This document shows positions 61,231-64,000 of a DNA stretch of 64,000 nt, piece by piece. A program made the translations under genes and the position numbers. Numbering within the stretch: the stretch's first letter is position 1; each line of letters opens with the position of its first letter. The notes under the pieces were generated by a model. That model was not told the origin of the DNA and did not search any database. It saw only the letters and a list, made by a program, of their open reading frames with translations. This DNA is from Gordonia shandongensis DSM 45094 (GTDB taxonomy: Bacteria; Actinomycetota; Actinomycetes; Mycobacteriales; Mycobacteriaceae), in the NCBI RefSeq assembly GCF_000423025.1, contig NZ_AUHE01000012.1, forward strand, positions 62,001 through 126,000. Reading direction: 5' to 3'.

Positions 61231-61236
61231 TAAACT
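61231..61236 (+). promoter_or_regulatory. -10 box of def promoter (near leaderless)
   Basis: TAAACT lies 8 bases before the def ATG, implying transcription begins at or within about two bases of the start codon. The rest of the 61031-61244 spacer holds the divergent DUF3263 promoter and no gene. Confidence 0.55.
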
Positions 61237-61244
61237 GTCGTGAC

Positions 61245-61835
61245 ATGACAGTCCTCCCGATCCGCATCGTCGGCGACCCGGTCCTCCACCACCCGACGAG
61301 CCCGGTGGAGCTCGACGCAGAGTCGAAGCCGTCGGCGCAGATCATCGCCCTGCTCGATGACATGTACGAGACGATGGACGCCGCCAACGGCGTCGGTCTC
61401 GCCGCCACCCAGATCGGCGAGAGCCTTCGCATGTTCGTCTACGACTGTCCCGACGGCGGGGTCCGTCGGCGCGGTGAGGTCATCAACCCGGTCCTCGAGA
61501 CCTCCGAGATCCCCGAGACGATGCCCGACCCGGACTCGAACGACGAGGGCTGCCTGTCGGTACCGGGCGAGGGTTTCCCCACCGGGCGCGCCGACTGGGC
61601 GAAGGTCACCGGGACCGACCGCCACGGCGAACGCGTCGAGATCGAGGGCACCGGCTTCTTCGCGCGCATGCTGCAACACGAGACCGGGCATCTCGACGGA
61701 CACCTCTACGTCGACGTCCTGGTCGGCCGGAACGCACGCGCTGCCAAGAAGGCCATCAAGCGCAACGGCTGGGGCGTCCCCGGCCTCACCTGGCTTCCGG
61801 GCGCGGGCCCCGATCCCTTCGGCCACGACGACTGA
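61245..61835 (+). CDS. def: peptide deformylase
   Basis: A 196-residue metalloenzyme that removes the N-formyl group from new proteins. All three motifs are present: GVGLAATQ (residues 49-56), EGCLS (101-105, Cys103 ligand) and HETGH (145-149). Length and C-terminal extension are as in mycobacterial Def (Rv0429c). Probably a leaderless mRNA; the next gene follows 9 bases downstream. Confidence 0.97.
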   Translation: MTVLPIRIVGDPVLHHPTSPVELDAESKPSAQIIALLDDMYETMDAANGVGLAATQIGESLRMFVYDCPDGGVRRRGEVINPVLETSEIPETMPDPDSNDEGCLSVPGEGFPTGRADWAKVTGTDRHGERVEIEGTGFFARMLQHETGHLDGHLYVDVLVGRNARAAKKAIKRNGWGVPGLTWLPGAGPDPFGHDD

Positions 61836-61844
61836 GGGATAGCG

Positions 61845-62582
61845 GTGAGCGCGCCCCGTCCTCCGGCATCCTCCCCCCGACCCGCGGTCGGCGACCGGGT
61901 GGTGGTCCGCTATCGGCTCGGCGAGGGCGCGCCCGCCGACTGGCGGTCGGCGCCGAATCCTCCCCTCGCCGGGTCGCCCACCATGTCGGACATCACCGGC
62001 GTGCTGCGCGAGGTCTCCGACTCGGGCCTCGTCGTGGAGCGCGACGGACTGCACCGGATCGCCCGCGAGGCCGTCGTCACGGTCCGGCTGCTGTCGCGGC
62101 GGGTGGTCCGCAATTCCGAGATCCGCGAGGTGGAGAGGGCCCTGATGGCCGCCGCACCCGCCGCCGACCGGGATGTCGTGGACGGGTGGATGGTCAACGG
62201 CGCCGGTGCGGCGTTGCGGTCCGCGGTCTGCTCGCCGATCGAGTTCGGGTCGACCGCGGCGGGCCTGCCCGCCGCACTGGCCCGGCTCCGGGACCTCGGC
62301 GTCCCCGGACGGGTCTGGGTCGCCGACCGTCTGCTGCGTCCGTCGTCGCTCGGAATCGGCGGCACCGTCGACACCTTCGAGGTCCTCGTGGGGCCGGCCC
62401 CCGACTCCCACGCACCAGTCACGGATGAGACGGATCTGCGGGCGACCGTCATCGCCGAGGGGGTCGCTGCCGTGACCGTCCCGATCACCGCCGACACCGC
62501 GGGCGGCACCGATGAGGCCCGTCTCGCCTGGCGCGCCGCCGGTTTCGAACTTCATCACACCGGCAGCCTCCTGACCCCGTAG
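61845..62582 (+). CDS. acetyltransferase-like protein (Rv0428c-like)
   Basis: A 245-residue protein at the Rv0428c position. The N-terminal part (residues 1-85) is a SH3-like beta domain (VGDRVVVRYRLG, then SGLVVERDGLHRI), followed by a GNAT-like region without a clear acetyl-CoA-binding loop, and a C-terminal AAGFELHHTGSLL that resembles the end of GNAT folds. It is shorter than mycobacterial orthologs (about 300 residues), and activity is doubtful. GTG start; operon with def. Confidence 0.75.
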   Translation: MSAPRPPASSPRPAVGDRVVVRYRLGEGAPADWRSAPNPPLAGSPTMSDITGVLREVSDSGLVVERDGLHRIAREAVVTVRLLSRRVVRNSEIREVERALMAAAPAADRDVVDGWMVNGAGAALRSAVCSPIEFGSTAAGLPAALARLRDLGVPGRVWVADRLLRPSSLGIGGTVDTFEVLVGPAPDSHAPVTDETDLRATVIAEGVAAVTVPITADTAGGTDEARLAWRAAGFELHHTGSLLTP

Positions 62583-62637
62583 CCGCGCCCCGCACACACG
62601 CCCCGCGGCCACACGGCGGGCGACTGCCTTACGGTGT

Positions 62638-63177
62638 ATGTCGATGTCCACTCCCCAGCCCGATCAGCAACTCACCCGCCGGCGCGTCACCGCGTCGGTC
62701 CTCGGCATCCTCGCGCTCGTCGCCGTTCTCGCCCTGACCTGGTGGATCGATGACCGCGGCGGCCCCGACGACTCGGCGGCGCCGGTCTCGTCCGGCCCGT
62801 CGGTCACCGCCGGCGACTCGCTCGGCCCGCCGCCGACCCCGCCGTCGGGCTCACAGTCCCGGCCGACCCGGACCCCGGCGACGGATGTGCCGGAGCGGGT
62901 CGCGGACACCCTCGCGCTGATCGATGCGGGACGGTGGCCGGAGGCCGCGAACGCACCGGGAACCAAGGGCGGAGTCACGTTCCGCAACAACGAGCGCCGC
63001 CTGCCGCAACGCGGTGCGGACGGTTCCCGCATGCGGTACAAGGAGTGGGACGTGAACCCGAAGAAGCGCGGCCGCGGTCGCGATGCCGAACGCATCGTGA
63101 CGGCCGCCGACGGCTCGGCCTGGTACACGCTCGATCACTATCAGACGTTCACCAAGATCAGGGGGCCGTCCTCGTGA
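62638..63177 (+). CDS. membrane-anchored barnase-like ribonuclease
   Basis: A 179-residue protein: short cytosolic N-terminus, a transmembrane signal-anchor (about residues 18-36, SVLGILALVAVLALTWW), a Pro/Ser-rich linker to about residue 85, and a C-terminal ribonuclease N1/T1/barnase domain. Conserved residues: FRNNERRLP (115-123), YKEWDVNP with the general base Glu136, ERIVTAADG with Arg152, and DHYQTF with His167. These match the barnase catalytic Glu73/Arg87/His102 by pattern. Its stop overlaps the start of a barstar gene (GTGA), so enzyme and inhibitor are made together. The RNase domain would be outside the membrane. Confidence 0.9.
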   Translation: MSMSTPQPDQQLTRRRVTASVLGILALVAVLALTWWIDDRGGPDDSAAPVSSGPSVTAGDSLGPPPTPPSGSQSRPTRTPATDVPERVADTLALIDAGRWPEAANAPGTKGGVTFRNNERRLPQRGADGSRMRYKEWDVNPKKRGRGRDAERIVTAADGSAWYTLDHYQTFTKIRGPSS

Positions 63178-63662
63178 GCGCGTCCGAGATCGCATCGGTC
63201 GGCGCACTGTTGGCGAGCGACGGCGGCGTCGCGATCACCGACGGCGACGTGAGCACGTTCGGCACCGGTGCGGTGGCCCGCAGGCTGCCCGGCGCGCGGA
63301 TGCGGACCATCGACGGGCTCTTCACGGCTTTCGCAGACGCGTGGGGCTTCCCGGCGCACTTCGGTCGCAACAAGGATGCGTTCGACGATGCGATGGGCGA
63401 TCTGCCGGTCGGCGCCGCGACCGCGACCGGCTCGCGCGCGTCCGCGTATCTCATCGTCGTCGACGACGCCGAGGACCTGTTGGTCGACGCCGGCGACGAT
63501 CTCGTCTGGTTCGCCGATTCGATCGGCTTCTGGCGCGAGGTCAATCGTGAGCGCGACGTCGACCTGGCCGTCGTGCTGCGCACGTCACGCGCCGCGGTCG
63601 ATGCCGTCGCCGATCGGTGGCGGGCCGCCGGAGCGCCGCCGGCGCGTCTCCGGCAGAATTGA
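63174..63662 (+). CDS. barstar-family ribonuclease inhibitor
   Basis: A 162-residue protein whose second half is a barstar domain: MRTIDGLFTAFADAWGFPAHFGRNKDAFDDAMGDL is the barstar pattern around helix 2, with the Asp/Glu-rich face used by barstar to block the RNase active site, then YLIVVDDAEDLL. The first about 40 residues form an extra strand-rich region. It lacks a signal peptide and should stay cytosolic, protecting the cell from RNase before export. GTG at 63174. Confidence 0.9.
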   Translation: MSASEIASVGALLASDGGVAITDGDVSTFGTGAVARRLPGARMRTIDGLFTAFADAWGFPAHFGRNKDAFDDAMGDLPVGAATATGSRASAYLIVVDDAEDLLVDAGDDLVWFADSIGFWREVNRERDVDLAVVLRTSRAAVDAVADRWRAAGAPPARLRQN

Positions 63663-63665
63663 GCC

Positions 63666-64000
63666 ATGCGCCTCGCGACGTGGAACGTGAACTCGATCCG
63701 CGCCCGATCCGAGCAGGTCGTGGCGTGGATGAACCGGCACGCCATCGATGTGTTGGCGATGCAGGAGACCAAGTGCCCCGATGACGCCTTTCCCGCGATG
63801 AGCTTCCTGGCGCACGGTTACGACGTCGCCTTCCACGGCACCGGGGGATACAACGGGGTGGCCATCGCCTCGCGCGTCGGCGTCCACGACGTCCACATCG
63901 GCTTCGACGGTCAGCCATCGTACGAGGGCGAGCATGAGGCCCGCGCGATCTCGGCGACCTGCGCCGGCGTCCGCGTGTGGAGTCTGTACGTCCCCAACGG
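63666..64000 (+). CDS. xthA: exodeoxyribonuclease III (partial)
   Basis: The first 111 residues of an exonuclease III/AP endonuclease, cut by the window edge. MRLATWNVNSIRARSEQVVAW, LAMQETKCPDDAFP (metal-binding Glu), GGYNGVAIASR and RVWSLYVPNG are the family motifs. Acts in base-excision repair. Corresponds to Rv0427c. It begins 3 bases after the barstar stop, an unusual neighbour. Confidence 0.93.
   Translation, partial: MRLATWNVNSIRARSEQVVAWMNRHAIDVLAMQETKCPDDAFPAMSFLAHGYDVAFHGTGGYNGVAIASRVGVHDVHIGFDGQPSYEGEHEARAISATCAGVRVWSLYVPN

Overview
The window looks like a chromosomal segment of a high-GC mycolic-acid actinobacterium, most likely Gordonia or a close relative (genus is inference). 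Evidence: very GC-rich codon use, many GTG starts, HbhA, RamB, a GroEL2-type chaperonin, VirR-, DUF3263- and DUF2516-type proteins. The backbone follows, in reverse, the M. tuberculosis order from xthA (Rv0427c) to murB (Rv0482): xthA, Rv0428c-like, def, DUF3263, virR, sodC, ybdK-like ligase, pssA/psd, groEL2, S9 peptidase, lpd, CMD protein, ramB, aceA, fadB2, TetR/DUF445/XRE, hbhA, DUF2516, murB. Lineage-specific blocks sit between these anchors. I saw no tRNA, rRNA, insertion sequence, prophage or CRISPR array.

Layout. 1-8.1 kb: cell wall (murB), a hydrolase/MerR pair, small regulators and membrane proteins, a TetR-SDR operon and a PPK2 kinase. 8.1-16.5 kb: hbhA, a MetE homologue whose zinc site is lost, then the C2/C4 block fadB2, aceA and ramB. 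16.5-23 kb: CMD protein, two methyltransferases, a methyltransferase-cupin-HTH operon, lpd, and a TetR/flavin-oxidoreductase operon with a palindromic operator. 23.3-34 kb: transporter, S9 peptidase, lipoprotein, a second PPK2, a VOC pseudogene, a secreted protein preceded by 17-bp iterons, SRPBCC/TetR/tyrosine phosphatase genes and an M20 amidohydrolase. 34-37.5 kb: groEL with two CIRCE operators, and a lipoprotein alkaline phosphatase. 37.7-44.2 kb: LytS/LytT-type two-component pair with two DUF485/sodium-solute symporter cassettes (acetate or pyruvate uptake). 44.3-51.4 kb: amidase, acyl-CoA dehydrogenase pair, membrane/SRPBCC proteins, psd-pssA phospholipid genes. 51.5-58.3 kb: a complete Mrp/Mnh Na+/H+ antiporter operon. 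58.2-64 kb: ligase, sodC, virR, DUF3263, def, an acetyltransferase-like gene, a barnase-like RNase with a barstar, and the start of xthA.

Themes. Acetate and fatty-acid use is prominent (aceA, fadB2, ramB, acyl-CoA dehydrogenases, two ActP-type symporters with a sensor pair). Translational coupling by ATGA/GTGA overlaps is very common.

Most unusual points: (1) the full-length MetE homologue lacks three of four zinc ligands and a catalytic His; (2) a membrane-anchored barnase-like RNase is coupled to a barstar gene; (3) a shared 19-bp motif lies upstream of the XRE regulator and hbhA; (4) a VOC gene is broken by an apparent microhomology deletion; (5) short 9-21-bp tandem repeats recur at gene ends and in spacers all along the window.
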